Both the position numbers and the translations under genes were made by a program. A stretch of DNA of 64,000 nucleotides from Candidatus Syntrophosphaera thermopropionivorans (lineage in GTDB: Bacteria; Cloacimonadota; Cloacimonadia; Cloacimonadales; Cloacimonadaceae). The notes under the pieces are model-generated. The model was not told where the DNA came from and made no database searches. It worked only from the letters and a program-made list of their open reading frames with translations. This document shows positions 8,440 through 17,179 of the stretch, piece after piece (the stretch's first letter is position 1; every line of letters starts with the position of its first letter). The stretch is from assembly GCF_004353895.1 (NCBI RefSeq), contig NZ_SMOG01000001.1, forward strand, positions 124,001 to 188,000, in the 5' to 3' direction.

Positions 8440-9318
8440 TCATTCTCTCCAGCCAGAATTCAAATTACCATAAAAGCAGGTATAAGTAGTTCCACGCACA
8501 AGGAGGTAAGATGATAGCACTTTTACTTCCATTGATCCACCCCGAGAAGAGATCTGACGCACAGCTAACATTTTTTTATTCAATCTTTTTGACCAAAAAG
8601 GTGCAAGATAAGTTTGTGCAGAACCAGTGACAGGATCTTCATTAATACCTTCCCAGGGAGCAAAATAACGGCAGACATAGCCATTTTCATCTAAAGCAGA
8701 CACTGCGATACCAGTAAAAGGCAAATCCTTGAAACAAAGCAAAGTGAGGAAATCTGGCTTAAGTGATTTAATCTTTTTTGCATTGTCGTAGATAAGGATA
8801 AGATTATGACTTTCAGGAGCAAGATAACTTTCTGCTGGCTTAGTTTTCCCTAAGGCTTTCAGAACTTTTTCCTCTGTAATGAAAGGGATTATTTCCTCAA
8901 GTGGTAAGGTTAGCTGGATTAAATGGTTATATTTTTCTGTCTCAATCATACCATTACTGGTTATGAAACTAAACTTATCTTTCTCTGGGTAAAGGTGAGA
9001 AAAAATTACTGAGGCTGTTGCCAAAGTTGCATGACCACAGAGAGAAATTTCCTGGGTGGGGGAAAACCATCTGATTTGAGCTAAATCAGGACTTTTCAAG
9101 CAAAAGAAAGCGGTTTCAGAAAGATTAAACTCTTTTGCCAGTTTTTGCATTTTTTTATCTGAGGGGAAATCGGATAGAGCTACAATTGCCGCTGGATTTC
9201 CTTCATAGAAACTTCTGGAAAAGGCATTAATTATCCATAGCGGGTCATATTTACCGATAGAGATTGCTTCTTCCTCGGTTAAGTTTTCCTTCTTATTGAT
9301 ATTTTTGGTTGTTTCCAT
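8440..9318 (-). CDS. PhzF family isomerase/epimerase-like protein
   Basis: 292 residues. The PhzF/diaminopimelate-epimerase fold is recognisable from FYEGNPAAIVAL, the catalytic Glu68 in NLSETAFF, SLCGHATLA and DPVTGSAQTYLAPF near the C-terminus. Family members catalyse proton-shuffling isomerisations; most have unknown substrates and there are no phenazine genes here. About 25 N-terminal residues precede the conserved domain, longer than usual, and may mean a later start. Four bases separate it from the nucleotidase gene, so it is the last gene of the corA-queD-engB-mnmG-kdsB operon. Confidence 0.85.
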   Translation of the reverse strand: METTKNINKKENLTEEEAISIGKYDPLWIINAFSRSFYEGNPAAIVALSDFPSDKKMQKLAKEFNLSETAFFCLKSPDLAQIRWFSPTQEISLCGHATLATASVIFSHLYPEKDKFSFITSNGMIETEKYNHLIQLTLPLEEIIPFITEEKVLKALGKTKPAESYLAPESHNLILIYDNAKKIKSLKPDFLTLLCFKDLPFTGIAVSALDENGYVCRYFAPWEGINEDPVTGSAQTYLAPFWSKRLNKKMLAVRQISSRGGSMEVKVLSSYLLVRGTTYTCFYGNLNSGWRE

Positions 9319-9322
9319 TTTT

Positions 9323-10750
9323 TTAATCCCAATCTTTTTCGTTTATGGGCGAAAATTGAAGTTGAACCTGATGAATGATAGCATCTAAGAAAGGTTCTCC
9401 GGTATCATAGATATCAAAAGGCTTAAAACCGAGGTATTTATCCCACTGTCCAGCAATATAATCATGTGAGATTATCCGGTAGATTTTATCTGTTTCAATT
9501 GAATCCAGCCTGGTATATTCACAAATATCAAAGGGTTTTTCCTGTGAATGAAGTTCATTTAACTGGAAGAAAGTTAATAAATCCTTACCATAGCAAGAGA
9601 AGACTACCACCGTATTATTAAAAGGTAGCAATTCATTCAAATCACGAAGTGTTACCGGTCCAGCAGGAATTACTTTTCTTAAGCCTCCATTGTTGATGAT
9701 AGCCATATCGGGATGATAAATTCTTTCATATTCAGTCTTTAAGGCACTGGCTATCCAGCGAGAAAGGGTAGTGGATTGATATTTATCCGGAATCCAATCT
9801 TCTGGAATAAAACCAATTACCTTAGACATCTCTTCTTCTATTTTCACAGTCTTTTCCTGGATATATTTTGCCAGAGGTGTATCAAATTCCTTTACTGGTA
9901 TTTCCAGAGGAATAAGCTGATTTTTAAGTGAGGTTATTTTGTCATCTTCAACTTCCAGTTCAGCTAAACCCAGATAATTTAGATGAGAACCACTATAGAG
10001 CAGATACTTACCGTTTATAAAGTGGGGCTTTTCTGCTCTTATATGGTCGTGTCCTCCAATAATGAGGTCAACTCTTTTATCCAGATTAACGGCAAGCAAG
10101 CTATCTGCTTCAAAACCTTGGTGAGTTAGGACAATAATTAAATCAGTCTTTTTATCAACTTCTTCCAGATATTTATTGATAGCCTCAATAGGTGGAAGGA
10201 TGGTTACACTACTAACATTTTCGGCTTTGACTTTTTCAGGCAATTTTTCCAGAGTGATGCCAAAGATTCCGACTTTTATATTATTTCTCTCCAGAATAGC
10301 ATAGGGTATTCCGGAAACACTCTGTCTTGTAGTTTTATCTATTAAATTCGTGCAGACAAAGGGATAATTAGCTTTTTTTGCCAGGTCTCTGGTGTTAGTA
10401 TAGGAAAAGTCAAATTCATGATTTCCAAACACACTGGCATCAAGTGCGAGCTGGTTGAAGACTTCAATAACTGCTCCACCATAAATTCCATCTTCTACCA
10501 GCGAGGAGAAGATAGTACCGGTTTGTTGGTCTCCCGTATCTACATAAATGCTATTCTTACTCTCCGTTCTTTTTTGATTTAATACTTCTTCCAGAACCAG
10601 ATAGCCACCCATAAGAGTTCCTCGTTCTTTATCCAATTGAGCTTCATAAACACCATGAGTATCTCCTGTGTAAAAGACAGAAAAGGGAGTAGAATAGATA
10701 CAACTAATTGTCAGGGACAGGATTACAATACAAATTCTCTTAAACTTCAT
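9323..10750 (-). CDS. Secreted metallophosphatase / 5'-nucleotidase (UshA type)
   Basis: 475 residues: signal peptide (about residues 1-20), an N-terminal dinuclear calcineurin-like phosphoesterase domain with Asp30/His32 (YTGDTHG), Asp74 (DTGDQQ), Asn110-His111 (GNHEF), LTHQG and GGHDH metal ligands, and a C-terminal 5'-nucleotidase domain with the substrate loop NNGGLR (about residue 353). It would dephosphorylate extracellular nucleotides in the periplasm so that nucleosides can be salvaged. The ATG overlaps the end of kdsB by 11 bases. Confidence 0.9.
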   Translation of the reverse strand: MKFKRICIVILSLTISCIYSTPFSVFYTGDTHGVYEAQLDKERGTLMGGYLVLEEVLNQKRTESKNSIYVDTGDQQTGTIFSSLVEDGIYGGAVIEVFNQLALDASVFGNHEFDFSYTNTRDLAKKANYPFVCTNLIDKTTRQSVSGIPYAILERNNIKVGIFGITLEKLPEKVKAENVSSVTILPPIEAINKYLEEVDKKTDLIIVLTHQGFEADSLLAVNLDKRVDLIIGGHDHIRAEKPHFINGKYLLYSGSHLNYLGLAELEVEDDKITSLKNQLIPLEIPVKEFDTPLAKYIQEKTVKIEEEMSKVIGFIPEDWIPDKYQSTTLSRWIASALKTEYERIYHPDMAIINNGGLRKVIPAGPVTLRDLNELLPFNNTVVVFSCYGKDLLTFFQLNELHSQEKPFDICEYTRLDSIETDKIYRIISHDYIAGQWDKYLGFKPFDIYDTGEPFLDAIIHQVQLQFSPINEKDWD

Positions 10751-11477
10751 AGTTCATCTCTTTTAATAAAATTTCCAGATTAAGTAAATCCTCTAAAGTA
10801 TCCACTCCCATACCATTATATTCTGTAGTGACCATCCGGATAGGGATTCCGTTTTCCAGTGCTCTTAATTGTTCAAGTTTTTCCACCTGTTCCAGTTTTC
10901 CTGCAGGTAGTCTCACTAATTGCATCAAGGTTTGACGACGATATGCATAAACTCCAATATGTTGAAAGTAATCTTCAAAATGGATGTTATCACGATTGAA
11001 TGGTATGGCAGAACGAGAAAAATAGAGAGCGTTAGAAGCATTATCTACTACCACTTTAACCAGATTAGGATTAGAAAGTTGTTTTAAATCTTTAATTTTA
11101 GTCATCAGTGAGGCTATTTGGATGGAAGAATTCTCAAAAACATGAAGTAAAGGGGCAAGAGCTTTTTGATTAATTAAAGGTTCATCACCTTGCACATTAA
11201 CTACAATATCGCAATCAAGCGTTTCTGCTACTTCAGCAATACGGTCAGTTCCACTTGGATGTTCTTTTCTGGTGAGAATAGCTATAGCACCAAAATTCTC
11301 TGCAGCTTCTTTAATCTGTATAGAATCAGTAGCGACTATTACCTGATCAAAAAGATTGGCATTAATTACTGCTTCCCAGACCCATTGAATAAGAGGTTTA
11401 GAAAGAAGTTTTGCCAGAGCTTTCCCGGGAAAACGGGTGCTATCATAGCGAGCAGGAATTATTGCTACTGCTTTCAT
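10740..11477 (-). CDS. kdsB: 3-deoxy-manno-octulosonate cytidylyltransferase
   Basis: 245 residues, full length. It starts with the diagnostic IIPARYDSTRFPGKALA signature and contains the NVQGDEPLI motif and the HIGVYAYRR segment of KdsB. It activates Kdo as CMP-Kdo for lipopolysaccharide inner core, supporting a Gram-negative outer membrane. The ATG overlaps the mnmG stop by four bases (ATGA) and the nucleotidase gene overlaps its end. Confidence 0.95.
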   Translation of the reverse strand: MKAVAIIPARYDSTRFPGKALAKLLSKPLIQWVWEAVINANLFDQVIVATDSIQIKEAAENFGAIAILTRKEHPSGTDRIAEVAETLDCDIVVNVQGDEPLINQKALAPLLHVFENSSIQIASLMTKIKDLKQLSNPNLVKVVVDNASNALYFSRSAIPFNRDNIHFEDYFQHIGVYAYRRQTLMQLVRLPAGKLEQVEKLEQLRALENGIPIRMVTTEYNGMGVDTLEDLLNLEILLKEMNYEV

Positions 11478-13321
11478 TCAGCTTTTCTCTCAATTTTTTG
11501 TTGTTTCTTTAGCCAGAGCAAAAGAGCAGCGGTATCAGAATAGTTAACTCCTGGAATACGCATTGCTTGAGCAAGGTTATGAGGGCGGATTTTCATTAGT
11601 TTTTCACGAGCTTCCCAGGCAAGTGCATTGATAGAATAATAATCTATATCATTAGAGAGGAAGATATTTTCAGAAGCACGGAAGCGTTGCATTTCTTCTT
11701 CTGCGCGTTGCAGATAGCCTTCATATTTTAATTCCAATTCGCAGCGGCGAAGAATATCTGGAGTTACTTCTGGAGATGGTTTATAACCGTAAAGTTTGAG
11801 CTTTTCTATATTGATATCTGGTCTTTTTAAAAGGACAGCAAATTTTTGTGGTTCTTTCAGGTCAGGATGATTGATGCTCTTCTCGGTTTTCAACCTTTCC
11901 ATTTCCCGTTCTTTCAATTCCATAGTATGTTTAAATTTTTGCCAGCGAACATCTGAGACCAATCCTAATTGATAACCCAGAGGCATTAATCGTTCATCAC
12001 AATTATCCTGACGAAGGAGCAAACGGTATTCAGCGCGGGAAGTAAACATACGATAGGGTTCATTAGTTCCACAGGTAACCAGGTCATCTATAAGGACACC
12101 AATATATGCTTGAGTGCGACTGAGGATGATGGGTTCTTTGCCTTCCAGAGCAAGAGTAGCATTAATTCCAGCCATAATGCCTTGAGCAGCAGCTTCTTCA
12201 TAACCAGATGTGCCATTAATTTGACCGGCTAACCACAGACCTTTGATTTTTCTGCATTCCAGCGAAGGAAGAATTTCTTCTGGGTTAATATAATCATATT
12301 CAATAGCATAGGCATATCGCATTATTTGAGCATTTTCCAGACCTGGAATGCTATGTAGCAATTTTTCTTGAATATCAGGAGGCAAAGAAGTAGAAAGTCC
12401 ATTCACATAACCTTCACAGGTGTCCAATCCTTCGGGTTCAATAAAGATATGATGGCTTTCGCGCTGGGGGAATTTCACTATTTTATCTTCAATGGAAGGA
12501 CAGTAACGAGGTCCAATACCTTTTATGATGCCTCCATAGAGAGAGGATTTCTGCAGATTTTGTTTGATAATATTATGTGTTTCAGTGGTAGTATGGGTGA
12601 TATAACAGCTAACTTTATTAGAAAGTTCTACTTCCCGATACTGAGAAAAACCCATTGGTTCAGGGTCTCCTGGTTGTTCTTCTAAAAGATTATAGTTCAG
12701 GGTTCTCATATCAATTCGGGGAGGAGTGCCAGTTTTGAAACGACCAAGTTTCAATCCATACTTTAGTAAGCTGTTAGAAAGAGCTTCTGAAGCAGGTTCT
12801 CCACTACGTCCACCAGGGAAAGAGATATTTCCCATATGGATGAGTCCATTGAGAAAAGTTCCAGTCGCAAGGATTACTTGAGGAGCAAAATATTCCATTC
12901 CTTGCAAGATTCTAACACCCTGAATACTTCCTTTTTCTACCAAAAGTTCAGAAACACTTGCTTCTATCAAGCTGAGATTATCCTGTTCTTCTAAGTGCTG
13001 TCGCATTAATAATGAATAGAGCAGCCTATCATTTTGAGCGCGAGGAGCCCAGACAGCTGGACCCTTACTTCGGTTTAGCATACGAAAATGAATGCCGGAA
13101 AGGTCTGCTACATAACCAAGTTCTCCACCCAGAGCATCAATTTCCTTAGCAAGATGTCCTTTAGCAGGACCTCCAATGGAAGGATTGCAACTCATTCTGC
13201 CTATAGTTTCCAGTTTCAGGACAAAAAGTGCTGTTTTAGCACCTCTTCGGGCAGAAGCCAGAGCTGCTTCAATACCTGAATGACCTCCTCCTACAACGAT
13301 TACATCAAAGTCACGGGTCAT
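11474..13321 (-). CDS. mnmG: tRNA uridine-5-carboxymethylaminomethyl modification enzyme MnmG (GidA)
   Basis: About 615 residues from the ATG at 13321. The FAD-binding dinucleotide fold VVGGGHSGIEAA is at the N-terminus, followed by the family-specific MSCNPSIGGPAKGH, the GTFLNGLIHMG segment, WLAGQINGTSGYEEAA and the helical C-terminal MnmE/tRNA-binding domain. With MnmE (encoded at 15.8 kb in this window) it modifies U34 of tRNAs. A TTG nine codons earlier is in frame with AGGAG too far from either start, so the exact start is unsettled; ATG is preferred because it follows the engB stop directly. Confidence 0.95.
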   Translation of the reverse strand: MTRDFDVIVVGGGHSGIEAALASARRGAKTALFVLKLETIGRMSCNPSIGGPAKGHLAKEIDALGGELGYVADLSGIHFRMLNRSKGPAVWAPRAQNDRLLYSLLMRQHLEEQDNLSLIEASVSELLVEKGSIQGVRILQGMEYFAPQVILATGTFLNGLIHMGNISFPGGRSGEPASEALSNSLLKYGLKLGRFKTGTPPRIDMRTLNYNLLEEQPGDPEPMGFSQYREVELSNKVSCYITHTTTETHNIIKQNLQKSSLYGGIIKGIGPRYCPSIEDKIVKFPQRESHHIFIEPEGLDTCEGYVNGLSTSLPPDIQEKLLHSIPGLENAQIMRYAYAIEYDYINPEEILPSLECRKIKGLWLAGQINGTSGYEEAAAQGIMAGINATLALEGKEPIILSRTQAYIGVLIDDLVTCGTNEPYRMFTSRAEYRLLLRQDNCDERLMPLGYQLGLVSDVRWQKFKHTMELKEREMERLKTEKSINHPDLKEPQKFAVLLKRPDINIEKLKLYGYKPSPEVTPDILRRCELELKYEGYLQRAEEEMQRFRASENIFLSNDIDYYSINALAWEAREKLMKIRPHNLAQAMRIPGVNYSDTAALLLWLKKQQKIERKAE

Positions 13322-13323
13322 AT

Positions 13324-13935
13324 TTATATCAGATGTGCTCCTATCCAATTATAAAGAGGTTCCAATCCTGTCTTTTTTAGGGCAGACACCGGAAAGATAT
13401 CTTTATCTTTCAACCCAAGTCCTTTAGCCAGATGTTGTAGCGTGCGATTAAGTTTGGTCTTTGGTATTTTATCTGCTTTAGTAGCGACGACACAGTAATC
13501 TATTCCTCTAAGTTTTAACATTTCCAAGAGTTGGATATCTTTAGGATCGGCTGCTAATCTTATATCTACCAGAACTATTATTCCTTTTAACATTTCTCGC
13601 TGGTCAAAGTAGTTGTTTATCATTTTACGCCATTTTTCCTGTTCCGCTAAGGGGACTTCTGCATATCCATAGCCAGGGAGGTCAGTTAACTGTAAATGTC
13701 CTTCTTTTTGAGCTTCATCATCTTTCCACCGAATAAGGAAGAAGTTTAAAAGTCTCGTTTTACCAGGATGTGAACTGGTTTTAGCCAATTGATGATAGCC
13801 AGTTAATAGATTGATTAAGGTGGATTTACCAACATTACTTCTTCCTGCAACAGCGAATTCAGGGTAGGCACTGGCAGGATAATCTTTGGGTTCAACTGCA
13901 CTTTTAACAAAATAGGATTGCACGAATCTAAGCAT
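13324..13935 (-). CDS. engB: Ribosome-biogenesis GTPase EngB (YsxC/YihA)
   Basis: About 203 residues. TRAFAC GTPase motifs: G1 AGRSNVGKST, G3 DLPGYGYAE with the family-typical GYGYA, G4 TKADK and G5 VSALKKTG. EngB acts in large-subunit assembly. The ATG overlaps the queD stop (ATGCTTAG), so they are coupled; an in-frame GTG five codons earlier is possible. Confidence 0.94.
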   Translation of the reverse strand: MLRFVQSYFVKSAVEPKDYPASAYPEFAVAGRSNVGKSTLINLLTGYHQLAKTSSHPGKTRLLNFFLIRWKDDEAQKEGHLQLTDLPGYGYAEVPLAEQEKWRKMINNYFDQREMLKGIIVLVDIRLAADPKDIQLLEMLKLRGIDYCVVATKADKIPKTKLNRTLQHLAKGLGLKDKDIFPVSALKKTGLEPLYNWIGAHLI

Positions 13936-14299
13936 TGCTATATATAACACTAACTTTATCGGATTCTTGCAGTTCCACTTCTAAAAGTGATAGCGAGCTA
14001 TCTTTAAAGGATTCGCTTATGCTTTCAAAAATGTACCTGGCAATATTCTCAGAAGTAGGATTAATATCTTTAAATATGGGCAGTTCATTTAAAAAGATGT
14101 GGTCAAGCTGATTTAAGATTTCCCAGAGCTTCGCTTTTAAGACTTTAAAATCTATAGCCATTCCAAGGGAATCAAGTGTATCTGTCTGGAAAGTAACCTT
14201 AACTTTCCAGTTATGTCCATGAACATTGCTGCAAGGACCTTCATATCCACGAAGTCGGTGAGCAGCACTAAAGTAATCATAGACGCTTAATTTATACAT
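13928..14299 (-). CDS. queD: 6-carboxy-5,6,7,8-tetrahydropterin synthase QueD
   Basis: 123 residues, typical for QueD. Zinc ligands are seen in SAAHRLRGYEGPCSNVHGHNW (an early His and the HGH pair), the catalytic Cys precedes the HGH pair, and the C-terminal Glu lies in LLEVELQES. It makes 6-carboxytetrahydropterin from 7,8-dihydroneopterin triphosphate for queuosine. Other queuosine genes are not in the window. Confidence 0.92.
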   Translation of the reverse strand: MYKLSVYDYFSAAHRLRGYEGPCSNVHGHNWKVKVTFQTDTLDSLGMAIDFKVLKAKLWEILNQLDHIFLNELPIFKDINPTSENIARYIFESISESFKDSSLSLLEVELQESDKVSVIYSNA

Positions 14300-14312
14300 A
14301 GATAACCTCTAT

Positions 14313-15245
14313 TTAAAACATATTTTTATGGATGAAATATAATACCACGAGGGTGGATGCAACTGCTGAGATTCCCATCAAAATGAGAAAAGCATATTTA
14401 CTTTCTTGAAGTGGTAATGCTACATTCATACCCCAGATACTTGCCACCAGAGTTGGTAGCATCAGGACGATACTTACTGAAGTCAGGAATTTCATTCTGA
14501 TATTTAAGTTGTTGGAAATGATAGAAGCAAAAGCATCCATCATACTGCTTAAGATACTGGAATGGACATTAGTCATCTCAATAGCTTGACGATTTTCAAT
14601 AATAACATCTTCAATCATATCTTCTGCATCAGGGTCTTGATTCAACCACCGTGAGCGTTGCATCCTTTCCAGAATTATTTCATTTGATTGCAGGGAAGTG
14701 GAAAAATAGACCAGACTTTTTTCCAATCTTAAAAGACGAGTGATCTCTTTATTTCTCATACTCTGATATAATTCAGTTTCTATGTTATTGGAACGGCGTA
14801 TGATTTCTTTCAAGAACTTCAGAAAATAGATAGCAGTGCGGAGAGCTATTTGGAGTAGAAAACTCTGTTGTGTGATATTAAAAGGTTTATGTTTACCTTC
14901 AAGGTATTGAGTGAGCACTTCAGTGGCAAAGAAAGAAACAGTTATGAGCTTGTCCTGTACCGCAATTATTCCTAATGGAGCTGTAGCAAAAGGAATAGTG
15001 GCAGATCTATGACGGTAATATAAAGGCACCCGAAGTATAATGAGAACTGCACCTCCATCATATTCCATACGGCTGTTCTCATCAGCATCCTGGAGGTCGG
15101 TGATATAGTCTTCTTCCAAATTGAAGCGTTCAATCAATTGTTTGATTTCTTCATCATTAGGATTATCCAGATGAATCCAGAAAGCTTCATTCGGTGACAT
15201 TGCAGGGACAAAACGCTGCTCTTGAACTTTGAAATATTGGACCAT
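14313..15245 (-). CDS. corA: CorA-family magnesium/divalent-cation transporter
   Basis: About 310 residues. A large cytoplasmic N-terminal domain of mixed strands and long helices is followed by two C-terminal membrane helices; the pore signature YGMNV appears here as WGMNV at the end of the first. The short positively charged tail (FIHKNMF) fits the inside. I use the ATG at 15245 because GGAGG is five bases upstream (the GTG six bases earlier would leave almost no spacing). First gene of an operon reaching phzF. Confidence 0.92.
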   Translation of the reverse strand: MVQYFKVQEQRFVPAMSPNEAFWIHLDNPNDEEIKQLIERFNLEEDYITDLQDADENSRMEYDGGAVLIILRVPLYYRHRSATIPFATAPLGIIAVQDKLITVSFFATEVLTQYLEGKHKPFNITQQSFLLQIALRTAIYFLKFLKEIIRRSNNIETELYQSMRNKEITRLLRLEKSLVYFSTSLQSNEIILERMQRSRWLNQDPDAEDMIEDVIIENRQAIEMTNVHSSILSSMMDAFASIISNNLNIRMKFLTSVSIVLMLPTLVASIWGMNVALPLQESKYAFLILMGISAVASTLVVLYFIHKNMF

Positions 15246-15790
15246 AATCACCTCCTTTTTTACTTATTTCTTATTTACCATTCTTTTAAACTGCTATATT
15301 ATGGCAATAGAAAATTTAGAGCTCCATATCTATCAAAAAGATAGACATTTTTTACCCGGTTCTTTTATAAAATTCAAGGATTTCATATGAATGCAGCTCA
15401 GGAGTTCATAATTAATTATCATATAAATCTTAAGATTATTGGACACAAAAAGTCAGGAAAGTTATAGCTAATTGTATTATATATCAGTGAGTTAGGCATA
15501 TTTTAAATTGCAAAACTCCTAATTGACTCTCTCTTAGCACTTTATGAGCAAAAGAGCCAAGAGAGAGCCAGGAGAGAAATTGGGGGAAGGCATACATCTT
15601 CCCAGGTTAATATAAAAAGGACAATAATGATAAGTAATGATATGGTAATAAAGAAATAAGGGATAGTAAGGTGGAAAATAAGAGGAAAATAAATTATGAA
15701 GAGAGAAGATAAAGGTGTAAATAATCTATGTTAAAAGGGATATTGGGGGACTATATGTAAGAGCTGGATATTTTAATTAAGTGTGAGATA
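15246..15790. other. Gene-free region upstream of corA and downstream of mnmE
   Basis: 545 bases with no convincing coding frame. It holds copy B of the dispersed repeat (15516-15572) and, just after it, a separate hairpin at about 15583-15602 with arms GGGAAG and CTTCCC. The segment nearest corA contains TTGCCA but no clear -10 partner. The rest is AT-rich without obvious structure. Confidence 0.7.
15516..15572 (+). repeat. Dispersed intergenic hairpin repeat, copy B
   Basis: CTCCTAATTGAC followed by a 12-base arm (15527-15538, CTCTCTCTTAGC), a short spacer and a second arm (15556-15567) complementary except for one A-C mismatch. The inner ACTTT/AAAGA bases can extend the stem. Nearly identical to copy C at 59847-59904 over about 57 bases. 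Confidence 0.75.
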
Positions 15791-17179
15791 TTATTTTCCA
15801 ATGCAGAAGTTATTGAAAATATTGGTGAGTAAGTCCTCGGTGGTAACGATACCCAGAATTTCTTCCAGAGCTTGGCTGGCGGCAATTAAATCAAAGGCGG
15901 TAAATTCATAACCTGCTTGATTATCAATAGATTGGAGAGCATTTTTAAGAGAAGAAATGGCTCTGGATAAAGCAGCAAGATGACGTGCATTAGTTACTAA
16001 GGGACGGTCAACCCATTTTTGAGGTAGAGCAAAATGATTAAGAATGGCTTGCTGGAGTTTTTCCAGACCTTCTATTGCATATACAGAAGCAGGAATAGCG
16101 GAATCAGGTGAATGTCCATTCAAATTATCAGAGTTTTTGACATCAGAAAAATCAGGAGTTATAAGGTCATATTTAGTTGCTACCCAGAGAATTTTATTCT
16201 TTATTTCAGAGGGAAGTTCATCAATTTCTTTCCAGTCAATTTCCTGGTCTACAGGAAGAAGATAGAGAATTAAATCAGAGTTTTGCATAAGCTCTCTGGT
16301 TCTTTCAATACCTTCCCGTTCCACTTCATCGGAGCTGATTCTCAATCCGGCAGTATCATATAAGATCAAGGTATAGCCCTGTAAATTAACTCTCTCTTCC
16401 AAGTAATCTCTGGTAGTACCAGGATGAGGGTTAACAATAGCACGATTATACTTTAGAAACGCATTGAAAATAGAGGATTTACCAGAATTAGGTGCACCTA
16501 CCAGACTGATTTTAATGCCTTCTCTGATATATTTACCCTGCGAAACACCTTCTGCATACAGCTCTTCTGCTTGTTTTAAAATATGGGATATTCTATTTTT
16601 CAAATCTTCAGGATCTACAGGAGGTAAGTCCTGATCTGCGAAATCAATAGCTAATTCACAGCGTAATCTTGTTTCCGATATATCATTTAGCAAATTTTGT
16701 AAATGCTGTGAGAGAATTCCCTGCACCTGCATTAACGCAGCTGATTCAGCCATAGCCCCGGAGGCAAAAACGAGGTCATTAACTGCTTCTGCTTGAGGGA
16801 GGTCCATTTTTCCATTTAAAACTGCTCGCAAAGTAAATTCTCCTGGATTAGCCATTCTTGCATCCAGAAGTAGATTTTCCAGGATTTGAGAAGCAATTTG
16901 TGGATTTCCATGCGAGGATATTTCTACCACATCTTCGCCGGTATAGCTGTGAGGTGCTCTAAAAACTGTGCAAAGCACCTGGTCTATAGCTCTTCCTTCT
17001 CGGGAATAAAAGGTGCCAAATACCACCCTATGAGAAGGGCAATTGAGTAGTTTTTTGCGGGGCTTAATATATTGTGCTACAATGCCAATGCTTCCTTTTC
17101 CACTGATTCTTACAACATTTATAGCAGCATAACCCGGAGGTGTAATAAGAGCACAGATAGGCTCGGAAAGATTTGCCAT
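15791..17179 (-). CDS. mnmE: tRNA modification GTPase MnmE (TrmE)
   Basis: 462 residues. N-terminal tetrahydrofolate-binding domain (ISGKGSIGIV, HSYTGEDVVEISSHGN, ANPGEFTLRAVLNGKMDL), GTPase domain with G1 GAPNSGKSS, G2 PGTTRDYLEE, G3 DTAGLR and G4 TKYD, and the diagnostic C-terminal CIGK with the essential Cys. Partner of MnmG in tRNA U34 modification. The start codon abuts the dxs stop; last gene of the yggS-to-mnmE operon. Confidence 0.96.
   Translation of the reverse strand: MANLSEPICALITPPGYAAINVVRISGKGSIGIVAQYIKPRKKLLNCPSHRVVFGTFYSREGRAIDQVLCTVFRAPHSYTGEDVVEISSHGNPQIASQILENLLLDARMANPGEFTLRAVLNGKMDLPQAEAVNDLVFASGAMAESAALMQVQGILSQHLQNLLNDISETRLRCELAIDFADQDLPPVDPEDLKNRISHILKQAEELYAEGVSQGKYIREGIKISLVGAPNSGKSSIFNAFLKYNRAIVNPHPGTTRDYLEERVNLQGYTLILYDTAGLRISSDEVEREGIERTRELMQNSDLILYLLPVDQEIDWKEIDELPSEIKNKILWVATKYDLITPDFSDVKNSDNLNGHSPDSAIPASVYAIEGLEKLQQAILNHFALPQKWVDRPLVTNARHLAALSRAISSLKNALQSIDNQAGYEFTAFDLIAASQALEEILGIVTTEDLLTNIFNNFCIGK

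Noticed and set aside
11474-13348. Longer MnmG starting at TTG 13348
   Set aside because: The nine extra residues precede the conserved FAD motif, lie inside engB and have no well-spaced ribosome site; ATG at 13321 is preferred.
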